From Acidobacteriota bacterium (GTDB lineage: Bacteria > Acidobacteriota > Terriglobia > Bryobacterales > Bryobacteraceae): a DNA stretch of 8,615 nt. Shown piece after piece: positions 1-5,999 of the stretch. Position 1 is the first letter of the stretch, and each line of letters opens with the position of its first letter. The notes under the pieces are model-generated. The model was given only the letters and a program-made list of their open reading frames with translations, searched no databases and was not told the DNA's origin. Location of the stretch: assembly GCA_026394095.1 (NCBI GenBank), contig JAPKYY010000449.1, positions 1 to 8,615 of the forward strand, given 5' to 3'. The translations under genes were made by a program, and so were the position numbers.

Positions 1-74
1 CCGGTAGCAGTCTGGGCAAAGGAGGCGGCAGTTGACAGAATTGAGGCAACAAGGATTCGACCGATGAGAAGCAT
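1..74 (-). CDS. 5' end of an exported protein, cut by the window edge
   Basis: Only the first 24 codons are inside the window. They start at an ATG at 72-74 and read MLLIGRILVASILSTAASFAQ followed by TAT. This is a typical Sec signal peptide: an Arg near the N-terminus, a hydrophobic stretch of about 12 residues, and a likely signal peptidase I cleavage after S-F-A. An overlapping ATG about 20 bases upstream opens a different frame without a signal sequence, so I prefer this start. No clear Shine-Dalgarno site is visible. It begins 44 bp after the stop of the acetyltransferase-like gene, on the same strand, so it may be co-transcribed. The mature protein is not visible. Many acidobacterial outer-membrane TonB-type proteins begin with a similar A-Q-T-A-T sequence, but that is only a guess. 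Confidence 0.55.
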   Translation of the reverse strand, partial: MLLIGRILVASILSTAASFAQTAT

Positions 75-118
75 GGCCAAAGGTCTATCACCATGCGACT
101 TCTATTGCAAGGCCCCTG

Positions 119-1201
119 TCAGACCTTGAGGAACCAATTTCGCCGGTAGAGGATATAGGCAAGAAGTAAATGAAGGAGCGAGTAAGTAAAGGCGAAAAGG
201 AAACTGGCGTTAATTGGTGAGGCCAGCGGGGCAAATACTGAGTTGTAAATTGCTTCTTTCCAGTGTGTGATTTCGAGGATCGTGATGACGAATTCGCTGG
301 AGAGGTAGATCGCGATTGCGTTCATGCCCATGATCATCGCGGGGCGGAAGGGCGCGACGATCTTGCGGCCATCGATCAACCAGAGCATCGCCCCGAGGAC
401 GATGAAGTCTGCACCGGCCATGAAGAGGGTGAAAGATGAGGTCCAGAGTTTCTTGTTGATTGGCATCCAGGTGTTGAGCATCAGGCCGGAGGCGGCGAGG
501 CCTGCGCCGATCAGGATGAGGCGCTGGGTCCGGTCGTTGATGTGCCAGGCAGTTTTTAGGATGTGGCCGGCGATGACTCCAAGAAGACATGTGGCGATGG
601 CTGGAAGAGTGGAGACGATGCCCTCTGGGTCCCAAGTCTTGGTATTGACGTAGTTGTGGTTGCCGAGGATGATGCGGTCGATGTAGTGCGCTACGTTGCC
701 TTCGACGGAGAGGTCGCCGGGGGCAAAGCCTGGGGCGGGTATGAAATTCATGATGAAGGCGTAGCTGAGGAGAAGGCCGGCGATGGCGACGATTTGCCCG
801 CGCATCGAGGTGTGGATGAAAAGCAGGCTGGTGATCCAGTAGCAGATAGCGATGCGCTGCAAGACGCCAAGGATGCGGAAGGTGTCGATGGGAAAGGTGG
901 GGAAGGCGTAGAGGAAGAGGCCGAGGGCGAAGAGGATTAGCGATCGGCGAAATATGTCGTTGTAGAGGGCCGGCTTCAATACGTTTTGCTCAAGCTTGCG
1001 CCCCAGAGACAGGGTGATGGCGACACCAACGATCCAGACGAAGCTGGGGAAGACTGCGTCGGTGATCGTCCAACCATGCCACTGGGCGTGGCGCAGTGGG
1101 CCGTAGACATGATCGTGATCGCCGGGGGTGTTGACCAGGACCATCAGGAAGATGGTGAGGCCGCGGAAGGCGTCGAGGGCGTTGAGGCGAGTAGAAAGCA
1201 T
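119..1201 (-). CDS. NagX/HGSNAT-like membrane acyltransferase (DUF5009/COG4299 family)
   Basis: A 360-residue polytopic inner-membrane protein. Its N-terminal signature L-D-A-F-R-G-L-T (residues 9-16), then H-A-Q-W-H-G-W (38-44) and D-A-V-F-P-S-F (48-54), is characteristic of bacterial relatives of human heparan-alpha-glucosaminide N-acetyltransferase. These are annotated NagX, DUF5009 or COG4299. In the human enzyme a His in the equivalent region is the acetyl carrier, and H38 is the likely counterpart here. About ten hydrophobic segments follow and the length is normal for the family, so the gene looks intact. By homology it would transfer acetyl groups to an amino sugar across the membrane. 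Substrates of the bacterial proteins are largely unproven. The ATG at 1199-1201 has an AAAGG-like site a few bases upstream. It lies 8 bp after the broken enolase-family gene, which suggests one transcript. The family call is strong and the substrate is inference. Confidence 0.85.
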   Translation of the reverse strand: MLSTRLNALDAFRGLTIFLMVLVNTPGDHDHVYGPLRHAQWHGWTITDAVFPSFVWIVGVAITLSLGRKLEQNVLKPALYNDIFRRSLILFALGLFLYAFPTFPIDTFRILGVLQRIAICYWITSLLFIHTSMRGQIVAIAGLLLSYAFIMNFIPAPGFAPGDLSVEGNVAHYIDRIILGNHNYVNTKTWDPEGIVSTLPAIATCLLGVIAGHILKTAWHINDRTQRLILIGAGLAASGLMLNTWMPINKKLWTSSFTLFMAGADFIVLGAMLWLIDGRKIVAPFRPAMIMGMNAIAIYLSSEFVITILEITHWKEAIYNSVFAPLASPINASFLFAFTYSLLHLLLAYILYRRNWFLKV

Positions 1202-1209
1202 GGGGACCT

Positions 1210-1902
1210 TTATTTTAGTCTGGGTTCGGTAGACATGCCGGGAGATTCTGGAGCGGTAACTTCTCCGTTGATCATGCGGGGTTGGGGGCCGCCGGTTTCC
1301 ATATAGATCGCATTGGGGATGGCGCAGAGCATGTTCATGTTGACGTCGCCTCCGCCGTGGCTGGCGAGGGAGATGCCGGCTGCGTCAGCGATGGCGGCGA
1401 TCTCAAGCCATTCGGTTACGCCACCGGCGCGGCGATTGTCGGGTTGCACGATGTCGGCACCGCGGCGTTGGATCAAGTCGTTGAACTGGTATTTCATGTA
1501 GAGGTTTTCGCCGGTTGCGATGCGGACGTCGAGTTCCCGGGCGAGTTCGGCATAGCCTTCCATGTCCTGCGGCGGGAGTGGTTCTTCATACCAGAAGACT
1601 CCCATTTGCTGATAGAGGCGGCCACGGCGCAGGGCCTCGTTGCGGTTGAAGACCTGATTGGCGTCGAGCATGATGCGGCGGTCTTTGCCGGCCAGATCCT
1701 GGGCGAGTCGAATGCGGCGTTCGTCGTCCTGAATCGAATATTTGCCGGTCTTGATCTTGATTGCACGGTAGCCTTCGCTGAGGGCCTTCTCGATTTGAGC
1801 CTTGTATTGCGAGAGGTCCTCGTCGTTGTCGTAATACCAGCCGCACATTGAATAGACGGGCATGCAGTCGCGGGCGGCGCCGAGCATTCGCCAGACAGGC
1901 AT
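1210..1902 (-). CDS. Enolase-superfamily (mandelate racemase type) barrel domain, lacking its capping domain
   Basis: This frame encodes the catalytic barrel of an acid-sugar dehydratase/racemase of the mandelate racemase subgroup. Numbered from the ATG at 1902, the expected residues are all present. They are the KxK pair K49/K51, metal ligands D80, E106 (in W-Y-E-E-P) and E132 (in A-T-G-E-N), the Asp-His dyad D155 and H182, and E202 in M-E-T-G-G-P. The N-terminal capping domain, which normally shapes the substrate pocket, is missing. The frame is open further upstream only to a TAG at 1948-1950, and residues G-K-H-A-G-M-P-V-W just before and at the ATG are ordinary family sequence. The ATG is therefore internal to the ancestral gene, not a true start. 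Intact homologues are around 400 residues, and this piece is 230. The missing N-terminus is found in another frame at 1919-2086. Any product is likely inactive. The alternative is an assembly error hiding an intact gene. Confidence 0.75.
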   Translation of the reverse strand: MPVWRMLGAARDCMPVYSMCGWYYDNDEDLSQYKAQIEKALSEGYRAIKIKTGKYSIQDDERRIRLAQDLAGKDRRIMLDANQVFNRNEALRRGRLYQQMGVFWYEEPLPPQDMEGYAELARELDVRIATGENLYMKYQFNDLIQRRGADIVQPDNRRAGGVTEWLEIAAIADAAGISLASHGGGDVNMNMLCAIPNAIYMETGGPQPRMINGEVTAPESPGMSTEPRLK

Positions 1903-1918
1903 GCCGGCGTGCTTGCCG

Positions 1919-2086
1919 TCGAAGGGTGACAGTGCCGGAATGTACGCCTAGAGTTTGGAGCGCGTCGTAGTTTGGTTTCCGTGGTGGGTTGATTACGAGG
2001 TCAGTTTCGAGGGCTGTGATCTTTAGAGCCTTGCGCTGTTGGGCGGCGATTGCGAGTGGGAGGGCGAGGATGGATCGGCGTAGCAT
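1919..2086 (-). pseudogene. Detached 5' end of the enolase-superfamily gene
   Basis: From an ATG at 2084-2086 this frame reads a short signal-like leader (MLRRSILALPLAIAAQQ). It then gives K-I-T-A-L-E-T-D-L-V-I-N-P-P (residues 22-35) and H-S-G-T-V-T-L-R (49-56). That is the start of a mandelate racemase/muconate lactonizing N-terminal domain. After R56 (codon 1919-1921) the frame becomes meaningless, while family sequence resumes in the neighbouring frame at G-K-H-A-G-M-P (from 1917 downward). The two homologous segments abut, so a large part of the capping domain, by family comparison about 70-80 residues, is gone and the reading frame has changed. This is an out-of-frame internal deletion rather than a simple indel. 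The start lies 14 bp after the stop of the CatE-like gene. It would originally have been one gene spanning 2086 to 1210. Confidence 0.7.
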
Positions 2087-2100
2087 CGGTGATGCTGATG

Positions 2101-2586
2101 TTATCGCAGTGCGAGGAGGTTTTCGAGATCGAGGGGCTTGGTGAACATTTGAAGTTCTCCAGATGGAGAGATGGGCCAATCGGATTGGGGGCGATCCCAG
2201 TAGAGTTCGAGGCCGTTCTGGTCAGGATCGCGGAGGTAGAGGGCTTCACTGACGCCGTGGTCTGCTGCGCCGTCTAGAGGGATATTGTGCTCCAGAAGCC
2301 GTCTGTAGACGGCGGCGAGATCCTGACGTGTTGGGTAAAGAATCGCGTGGTGGTACAGGCCGGTGGAACTTGGCGGAGGAGGTTGGCCGTTGCGGCTTTC
2401 CCAAGTGTTGAGGCCGATGTGGTGGTGATAGCCGCCGGCGCCGAGGAACGCTGCAGAGGTGCCGAAGCGCTGCTGTAGAGTAAAGCCGAGAATGTCGCGG
2501 TAGAAGTGAATGGCACGCTCGAGATCGGCCACCTTCAGATGGACGTGGCCGATTCGAGTGGCAGCGGGAGCAATGTAGGGTGTCAA
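2101..2586 (-). CDS. VOC-family protein, CatE-like (catechol 2,3-dioxygenase type)
   Basis: 161 residues with two vicinal-oxygen-chelate half-modules. The first starts at I-G-H-V-H-L-K-V (12-19) and continues D-L-E-R-A-I-H-F-Y-R-D-I-L-G-F (21-35). It is followed by G-G-Y-H-H-H-I-G-L-N-T-W (51-62), a sequence typical of CatE/COG2514 proteins. The second starts at L-Y-H-H-A-I-L (77-83) and ends L-R-D-P-D-Q-N-G-L-E-L-Y-W (118-130). Candidate metal ligands are H14 or H16, H79 or H80, and E127. Full CatE proteins often have two such units and about 280 residues, so this is a short single-unit version, a size also common in the family. The start is a TTG at 2584-2586, with an in-frame TAA just upstream and no in-frame ATG before the first strand. 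Substrate cannot be told. It could act on an aromatic compound or as a lyase or isomerase. Confidence 0.8.
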   Translation of the reverse strand: MTPYIAPAATRIGHVHLKVADLERAIHFYRDILGFTLQQRFGTSAAFLGAGGYHHHIGLNTWESRNGQPPPPSSTGLYHHAILYPTRQDLAAVYRRLLEHNIPLDGAADHGVSEALYLRDPDQNGLELYWDRPQSDWPISPSGELQMFTKPLDLENLLALR

Positions 2587-2626
2587 ACCTATAGTTTAGG
2601 CGGGTTCATCAGGATTCGCAGTGGTG

Positions 2627-2740
2627 TTAGAAAGCCAGGCGCATGTAGTTGAAGGTGGCAAGTTGCGCTTTGATGAGCGGTAAGCCGTCCAGTAGGGTCC
2701 TCACTTCTTCTTCAGATTTGGACTGTTGGAGGAGGTCTAT
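2627..2740 (-). pseudogene. C-terminal relic of a muconolactone-isomerase/YciI-like protein
   Basis: Between the two VOC genes, a minus-strand frame ending in TAA at 2627-2629 encodes S-E-E-E-V-R-T-L-L-D-G-L-P-L-I-K-A-Q-L-A followed by T-F-N-Y-M-R-L-A-F. The pattern of an acidic helix (S-x-E-E-x-x-x-L-L), then L-P-L, then a final strand is the usual C-terminus of small ferredoxin-like-fold proteins. Members include muconolactone delta-isomerase and YciI-type proteins of about 90-110 residues. Upstream the frame runs into the end of the bleomycin-resistance-like gene with no plausible start or N-terminal half. It therefore looks like a gene remnant truncated at its 5' side. The assignment rests on recognising a 30-residue pattern and needs a profile search. 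Confidence 0.45.
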
Positions 2741-3084
2741 TCGATTTCCTGACCGATGCGGATGAGGTTGCCATGCGGGTCGATGATGGCGAATTCTTTC
2801 ATGCCCCAGGGCTTCTCTTCAACCGGGTGCAGATTGGGGAGACCCATGGCTGCGAATTCGCCGTGCAGGGCTTCGGCATTCTCTACACGCCAGTAGCACC
2901 CGAAGAAGCTTTCTGCGGGGACAAGATTTCCCATGAGGAAAAAGTGGAGTTCACACGATTCCCGGGCGAGGATCGCATAATCGCCCTCATGGCGAGACCA
3001 GACTTTGAAGCCAATTCGCTGGTAGTAGCTGATCGTCTCGTCAAGATCAAGGGACGGGAGGACCGGAACTGTGGACTGTACCAT
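2737..3084 (-). CDS. VOC-family protein, bleomycin-resistance type
   Basis: 115 residues, the normal size for bleomycin-resistance-type VOC proteins that work as dimers. V-P-V-L-P-S-L-D-L-D-E-T (6-17) leads into the first helix and Y-Y-Q-R-I-G-F (20-26). C-E-L-H-F-F (44-49) forms a core strand. P-W-G-M-K-E-F-A-I-I-D-P-H-G-N-L (92-107) is the classic C-terminal pattern of the group. Classical bleomycin-binding relatives sequester the drug without metal chemistry, but most environmental members have unknown ligands, so true resistance is not implied. The start is an ATG at 3082-3084 with no strong ribosome-binding site. It lies 29 bp downstream of the membrane-protein stop, on the same strand, and its end overlaps the frame of the isomerase-like relic. 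Confidence 0.82.
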   Translation of the reverse strand: MVQSTVPVLPSLDLDETISYYQRIGFKVWSRHEGDYAILARESCELHFFLMGNLVPAESFFGCYWRVENAEALHGEFAAMGLPNLHPVEEKPWGMKEFAIIDPHGNLIRIGQEIE

Positions 3085-3113
3085 GTGTCAGATCTTAGTG
3101 TAAGCCCCCCGTG

Positions 3114-4259
3114 TCAGGGTGCGTTGTAGGGGCCCTGGACGTGGAGCAGGAGATTCGTTACGATTCCGAAGAGCAGGAGCGGAATCTGGAGCGTGGGTTT
3201 GGCTTTTGATGCCAGACTGGCGAGCACCAGCAAGGGAAGAAAGTCGACGAGGTAGCGCTGGGAAACCCATCCGGTTGAAGACAGGAAAAGCAGGATAGCG
3301 AAGCTGATGGCTGCTGGTCTCCATAGCGGTTTTGAAAGTAACAGGAAGGGGCTCAGCCAGAGAGCACCCATGATGTTTTCGTGGAAGAATTTGGGGGGCA
3401 GATTCAGGGGTGGAAGGTTGTGGATAGCCAGAAATGGGAAATGGTTGAGCAGCCGGGGAATCTCAAGCCAAAAGAGATAGAGGCTGGGGATAAGGTTCTG
3501 CAGACTGTAGTTGGGGCTTTGCTGGTCTGGACCGGCAATCAGGTAATGGAGACCGAATTCTAGTGGGGAGTCGAAACGGAGGTAGTTGTGGAGGAGGGTG
3601 GCGCTGAGGCCAAGGGCTGCAGTTGGCCAGCTGCGGGGTGAAAAGAAAGGGAGAGCTAGGGCGAGGTGGGGGCGGGACAAGATAGCGAAACCGAGGGCGA
3701 GGCCCGCGAGGTAAGGGCGATTGAAGACAGAGAATGCATAGGCAACCGCGAGGCAAGCGAAGCCGCTGATGATGGCGAGTTCGTAGACCCAGATGCGGTG
3801 CAGCAGGAAGGGCACACAATTGGCTAGGCCAAGGGCTAGGAATTGGAGTGGTGTGGCTGCGGGGTTTTGCTTTTGCAGGGCGAAGGCACAGGCGATGAAG
3901 CCAAGGCTGGCGAAGACGAAGACGGCGATGGGTTCGGGTAGATTCTTTCCGGTGAGAAGAAGGTAGGGGTATATGGTGAGCAGAGCCGGCGCAGGACCGT
4001 GATAGAGAAAGTAGTGGCCCTTGTAGAGTGCCATGTCGTGAACTTTAATTTCGTCCGGGACAGCTGGATCATAAGGATTTGGCAGGGCGAGGAGTTTGGG
4101 GTTGACCTCGATTGGGGTGTGTAGGTGGCCCTCCTGCCAGCCCCGGGCGAGGTAGTTGTAATAGCCGTTCGGGGAGAGGGTGTTGAAGGCGAGAGCGGCC
4201 CAGAGGTAGTACGCCATCACGATTAGGATGGTCGCGGCGCTAGCCCTCGAAAGATGCAT
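3114..4259 (-). CDS. Polytopic membrane protein, GT-C glycosyltransferase-like
   Basis: 381 residues from the preferred ATG (4257-4259). A TTG at 4304 would add 15 residues but would run the gene almost to the sulfatase start. A first transmembrane segment (about 8-25) is followed by a long outside loop holding Y-Y-N-Y-L-A-R-G-W (33-41), L-L-A-L-P-N-P-Y-D-P (56-65) and H-D-M-A-L-Y-K-G-H-Y-F-L-Y-H-G-P-A-P-A (74-92). About eight further hydrophobic segments follow. A large first periplasmic loop with conserved acidic residues, followed by many membrane spans, is the layout of GT-C-fold lipid-linked sugar transferases. Similar loop sequences occur in uncharacterised bacterial membrane proteins. 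D64, D69 or D75 are possible catalytic acids, but this is inference. No donor or acceptor can be named. No clear ribosome-binding site is seen. It is transcribed divergently from the sulfatase. Confidence 0.7.
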   Translation of the reverse strand: MHLSRASAATILIVMAYYLWAALAFNTLSPNGYYNYLARGWQEGHLHTPIEVNPKLLALPNPYDPAVPDEIKVHDMALYKGHYFLYHGPAPALLTIYPYLLLTGKNLPEPIAVFVFASLGFIACAFALQKQNPAATPLQFLALGLANCVPFLLHRIWVYELAIISGFACLAVAYAFSVFNRPYLAGLALGFAILSRPHLALALPFFSPRSWPTAALGLSATLLHNYLRFDSPLEFGLHYLIAGPDQQSPNYSLQNLIPSLYLFWLEIPRLLNHFPFLAIHNLPPLNLPPKFFHENIMGALWLSPFLLLSKPLWRPAAISFAILLFLSSTGWVSQRYLVDFLPLLVLASLASKAKPTLQIPLLLFGIVTNLLLHVQGPYNAP

Positions 4260-4312
4260 CTTGTGATGATACTGAAGCCTTGAGGGTATTGAGAAGTTAT
4301 ACAATATCGGCC
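4260..4312. promoter_or_regulatory. Divergent intergenic region between membrane protein and sulfatase
   Basis: This 53-bp gap must hold start signals for two genes reading away from each other. On the plus strand TATACAAT (4298-4305) resembles a -10 element, but no -35 sits at a proper distance, and it lies within 10 bp of the sulfatase ATG. A leaderless or very short leader transcript is possible, or the sulfatase promoter may lie inside the membrane-protein gene. No clear operator is visible. Confidence 0.3.
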
Positions 4313-5722
4313 ATGCTCACGCGCCGAAGTTTTCTTGCTGGTGCGCCAATGGTTTTTGCCAAGGCCGCTGCACCGCAGAAACGAAACGTCCTTTTTATCG
4401 CCATTGACGACTTGAACGATTGGGTGGGCTGCCTGGGTGGCTACCCGGGGGTGCAGACGCCGAACCTCGACCAACTGGCTCGGCAGGGAGTGCTATTCCG
4501 GAGCGCGCACTGTGCGGCACCGCTGTGCAACCCGGCACGAGCGGCCATCATGACGGGACGTCTGCCGAGTTCCACCGGTGTTTACGACAATTCACAGCCT
4601 TATTTGGGTTCGAAGGTGTTAGACGGGGTTCTCACACTCAACCAACACTTTAAGAATTCCGGCTATATCACTCTTGGATCAGGAAAAATCTATCACGGCA
4701 CATACGGTAAGTTCGCAGACAAGAGGGGCTGGGACGATTACGGCATGATGCCCGACAAGTCGGAATTGCCGACACCGGGATTACAGGGTGGGGCGGCAGC
4801 GCAGGGTAATTTCGATTTTGGCCCGACCAAAACCGGGGACGAAGAGATGCATGACTTCGGCACAGCACAGTGGATCAACGGCCATCTGGGACGTAAACAA
4901 CCCGCACCCATGTTTCTCGCATTTGGAGTTACGCGCCCGCATCTGCCATGGTATGCACCCAAGAAGTACTTTGATATGTATCCACTAGACGCAATAACTC
5001 TTCCGATAGTTCAAGAGGATGACCTTGCGGATGTCCCCCCTGCAGGCCGGAAGATGGCGTTGCAGAATCGCGATCACGAGCGAATCACAAAGGCCGAAGG
5101 CTGGAAGAAGGCAGTGCAGGCATATCTCGCTTCGATCTCCTTTGCCGATGCAATGGTTGGGAAGGTGTTGCGGGCGCTCGAGACTGGTCCGCATTCGCAG
5201 AATACGACGGTGATGCTATGGAGCGATCACGGGTGGCATCTGGGCGAGAAATCGCATTGGCGCAAGTTCACGTTATGGGAGAGATCTACCCGGAATCTGT
5301 TGATGATAAAGGCACCTGGCGTTACGCAGGCAGGTGGCATCTGTGACCCTGCGGTGAGTATGGTGAACCTCTATCCAACGCTGGTAGAACTGGAAGGCTT
5401 GGGCAAAGCAGGCCCGCAGGATGGGGTTTCGATGATGCCTCTGCTAAAAAATCCGAAGGCGAAATGGCAGCGGCCGGTGCTGACAACCTATGGGCTTGAA
5501 AACCATACGATCCGCACTGGGGGAGTAAAGGAAGGTTGGCGCTACATTAAATATCGCGATGGGGGCGAAGAATTGTACGATCGGGCGAAGGATCCGAATG
5601 AATGGAAGAATCTGGCCGGGCTTCCTGAGATGGACCTGAAGAAGGCAGAACTCGCGCGTTTCCTGCCTGCGACGAATGAGCCGGATGCACCACACGCCAA
5701 GCCTGATCCAACCGACGTCTAG
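4313..5722 (+). CDS. Tat-exported sulfatase, iduronate-2-sulfatase-like
   Basis: 469 residues from the ATG at 4313. A TTG at 4280 is less likely because the leader T-R-R-S-F-L-A-G (3-10) is a proper twin-arginine signal only from 4313. Type I sulfatase features are complete. D32-D33 (in F-I-A-I-D-D-L-N-D-W) bind calcium. C72 in L-C-N-P-A-R-A is the Cys to be converted to formylglycine, with R76 and the downstream T-G-R motif. Other active-site residues are K125 (G-S-G-K-I-Y-H-G), H210 (R-P-H-L-P-W), D305-H306 (W-S-D-H-G-W-H-L-G-E-K) and K313. The D-D-L-N-D start, G-K-I-Y-H-G and D-H-G-W-H-L-G-E-K resemble iduronate-2-sulfatase and related S1-family enzymes. It probably removes sulfate from a polysaccharide or glycosaminoglycan-type sugar outside the cytoplasm. 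A formylglycine-generating enzyme or other maturase must be encoded elsewhere. The exact substrate is unknown. The gene looks intact. Confidence 0.92.
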   Translation: MLTRRSFLAGAPMVFAKAAAPQKRNVLFIAIDDLNDWVGCLGGYPGVQTPNLDQLARQGVLFRSAHCAAPLCNPARAAIMTGRLPSSTGVYDNSQPYLGSKVLDGVLTLNQHFKNSGYITLGSGKIYHGTYGKFADKRGWDDYGMMPDKSELPTPGLQGGAAAQGNFDFGPTKTGDEEMHDFGTAQWINGHLGRKQPAPMFLAFGVTRPHLPWYAPKKYFDMYPLDAITLPIVQEDDLADVPPAGRKMALQNRDHERITKAEGWKKAVQAYLASISFADAMVGKVLRALETGPHSQNTTVMLWSDHGWHLGEKSHWRKFTLWERSTRNLLMIKAPGVTQAGGICDPAVSMVNLYPTLVELEGLGKAGPQDGVSMMPLLKNPKAKWQRPVLTTYGLENHTIRTGGVKEGWRYIKYRDGGEELYDRAKDPNEWKNLAGLPEMDLKKAELARFLPATNEPDAPHAKPDPTDV

Positions 5723-5728
5723 ACGAAA

Positions 5729-5760
5729 TCAATCGAAATTGTTGAAAAGATTGAGATTTT
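5729..5760 (+). terminator. Possible weak terminator after the sulfatase gene
   Basis: TCAATC (5729-5734) can pair with GATTGA (5749-5754) around a 14-base loop. The stem is followed by GATTTT and a pyrimidine-rich run (5755-5770). It is A/T-rich and short, so intrinsic termination would be weak. It is the only candidate seen just after the stop. Confidence 0.2.
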
Positions 5761-5808
5761 CCTTCTCTTCGCCCTACTTCTGCCGATGAGACCTATTGGT
5801 GGGATTTT

Positions 5809-5845
5809 AAGAGGAAATTCTTGTTTCACAGCAAAAATTCCTCTT
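5809..5845. repeat. Inverted repeat AAGAGGAA / TTCCTCTT
   Basis: AAGAGGAA (5809-5816) and TTCCTCTT (5838-5845) are perfect 8-bp complements. A further TTG/CAA pairing inside could extend the hairpin past a small internal loop. No T-run follows on either strand, so it is not a good terminator. It lies upstream of the presumed actA promoter and could be a regulator site. Confidence 0.4.
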
Positions 5846-5860
5846 GGAGAAGAAATTCTA

Positions 5861-5909
5861 TTGCCCTACGCGAATGCTAGGGCGTATAGTTATAATTTAG
5901 ACCTATACG
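5861..5909 (+). promoter_or_regulatory. Presumed promoter of the actA-actB operon with nested inverted repeats
   Basis: A perfect TATAAT lies at 5891-5896. TTGCCC (5861-5866) is 18 bp from an overlapping TATAGT (5885-5890), so either hexamer could be the -10. Two inverted repeats overlap these elements. GCCCTA (5863-5868) pairs with TAGGGC (5878-5883) across 9 bp. CGTATAG (5883-5889) pairs with CTATACG (5903-5909) across 13 bp and flanks the TATAAT. A repressor or activator bound here would directly control the respiratory operon. Transcription from here would give a leader of about 95 bases before the actA ATG. Confidence 0.5.
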
Positions 5910-5999
5910 GGCCAAGTGTCTCTAAGGACGCAAGTTAGTTGCAAAACGACGAGTGGAAAGAGAGACTGAAATGGTCCGGAATTGTACCGAGGAAGCCTA

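Larger units (their letters stand above)
5723..5999. other. 277-bp gene-free region upstream of the ACIII operon
   Basis: Visibly more A/T-rich than its flanks and without a credible coding frame on either strand. It holds a weak terminator-like hairpin near the sulfatase end, an inverted repeat around 5809-5845, the presumed promoter at 5861-5909 and a leader of about 95 bases. The leader can form a small hairpin (GTGTC 5916-5920 with GACGC 5927-5931, one G-T pair). It ends with a good Shine-Dalgarno sequence, GAGGA at 5989-5993. Confidence 0.6.

Noticed and set aside
1282..1851. Plus-strand 189-codon open frame opposite the enolase-family barrel.
   Set aside because: It is an antisense shadow. 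The minus strand encodes all catalytic motifs of the family.
4260..4312. TTG start codons extending both divergent genes (4280 for the sulfatase, 4304 for the membrane protein), which would make them overlap.
   Set aside because: The ATG starts at 4313 and 4259 give a proper Tat leader and a proper first membrane segment. The extensions add non-family sequence.
5809..5845. Reading the AAGAGGAA hairpin as an intrinsic terminator of the sulfatase transcript.
   Set aside because: The stem is not GC-rich and neither strand has a T-tract right after it.
5925..5998. Possible cyclic-di-GMP (GEMM-like) riboswitch in the actA leader, suggested by GGACGCAA near 5926-5933.
   Set aside because: The bases after GGACGCAA do not continue the conserved motif, and the expected paired helices with a tetraloop and receptor are not evident.
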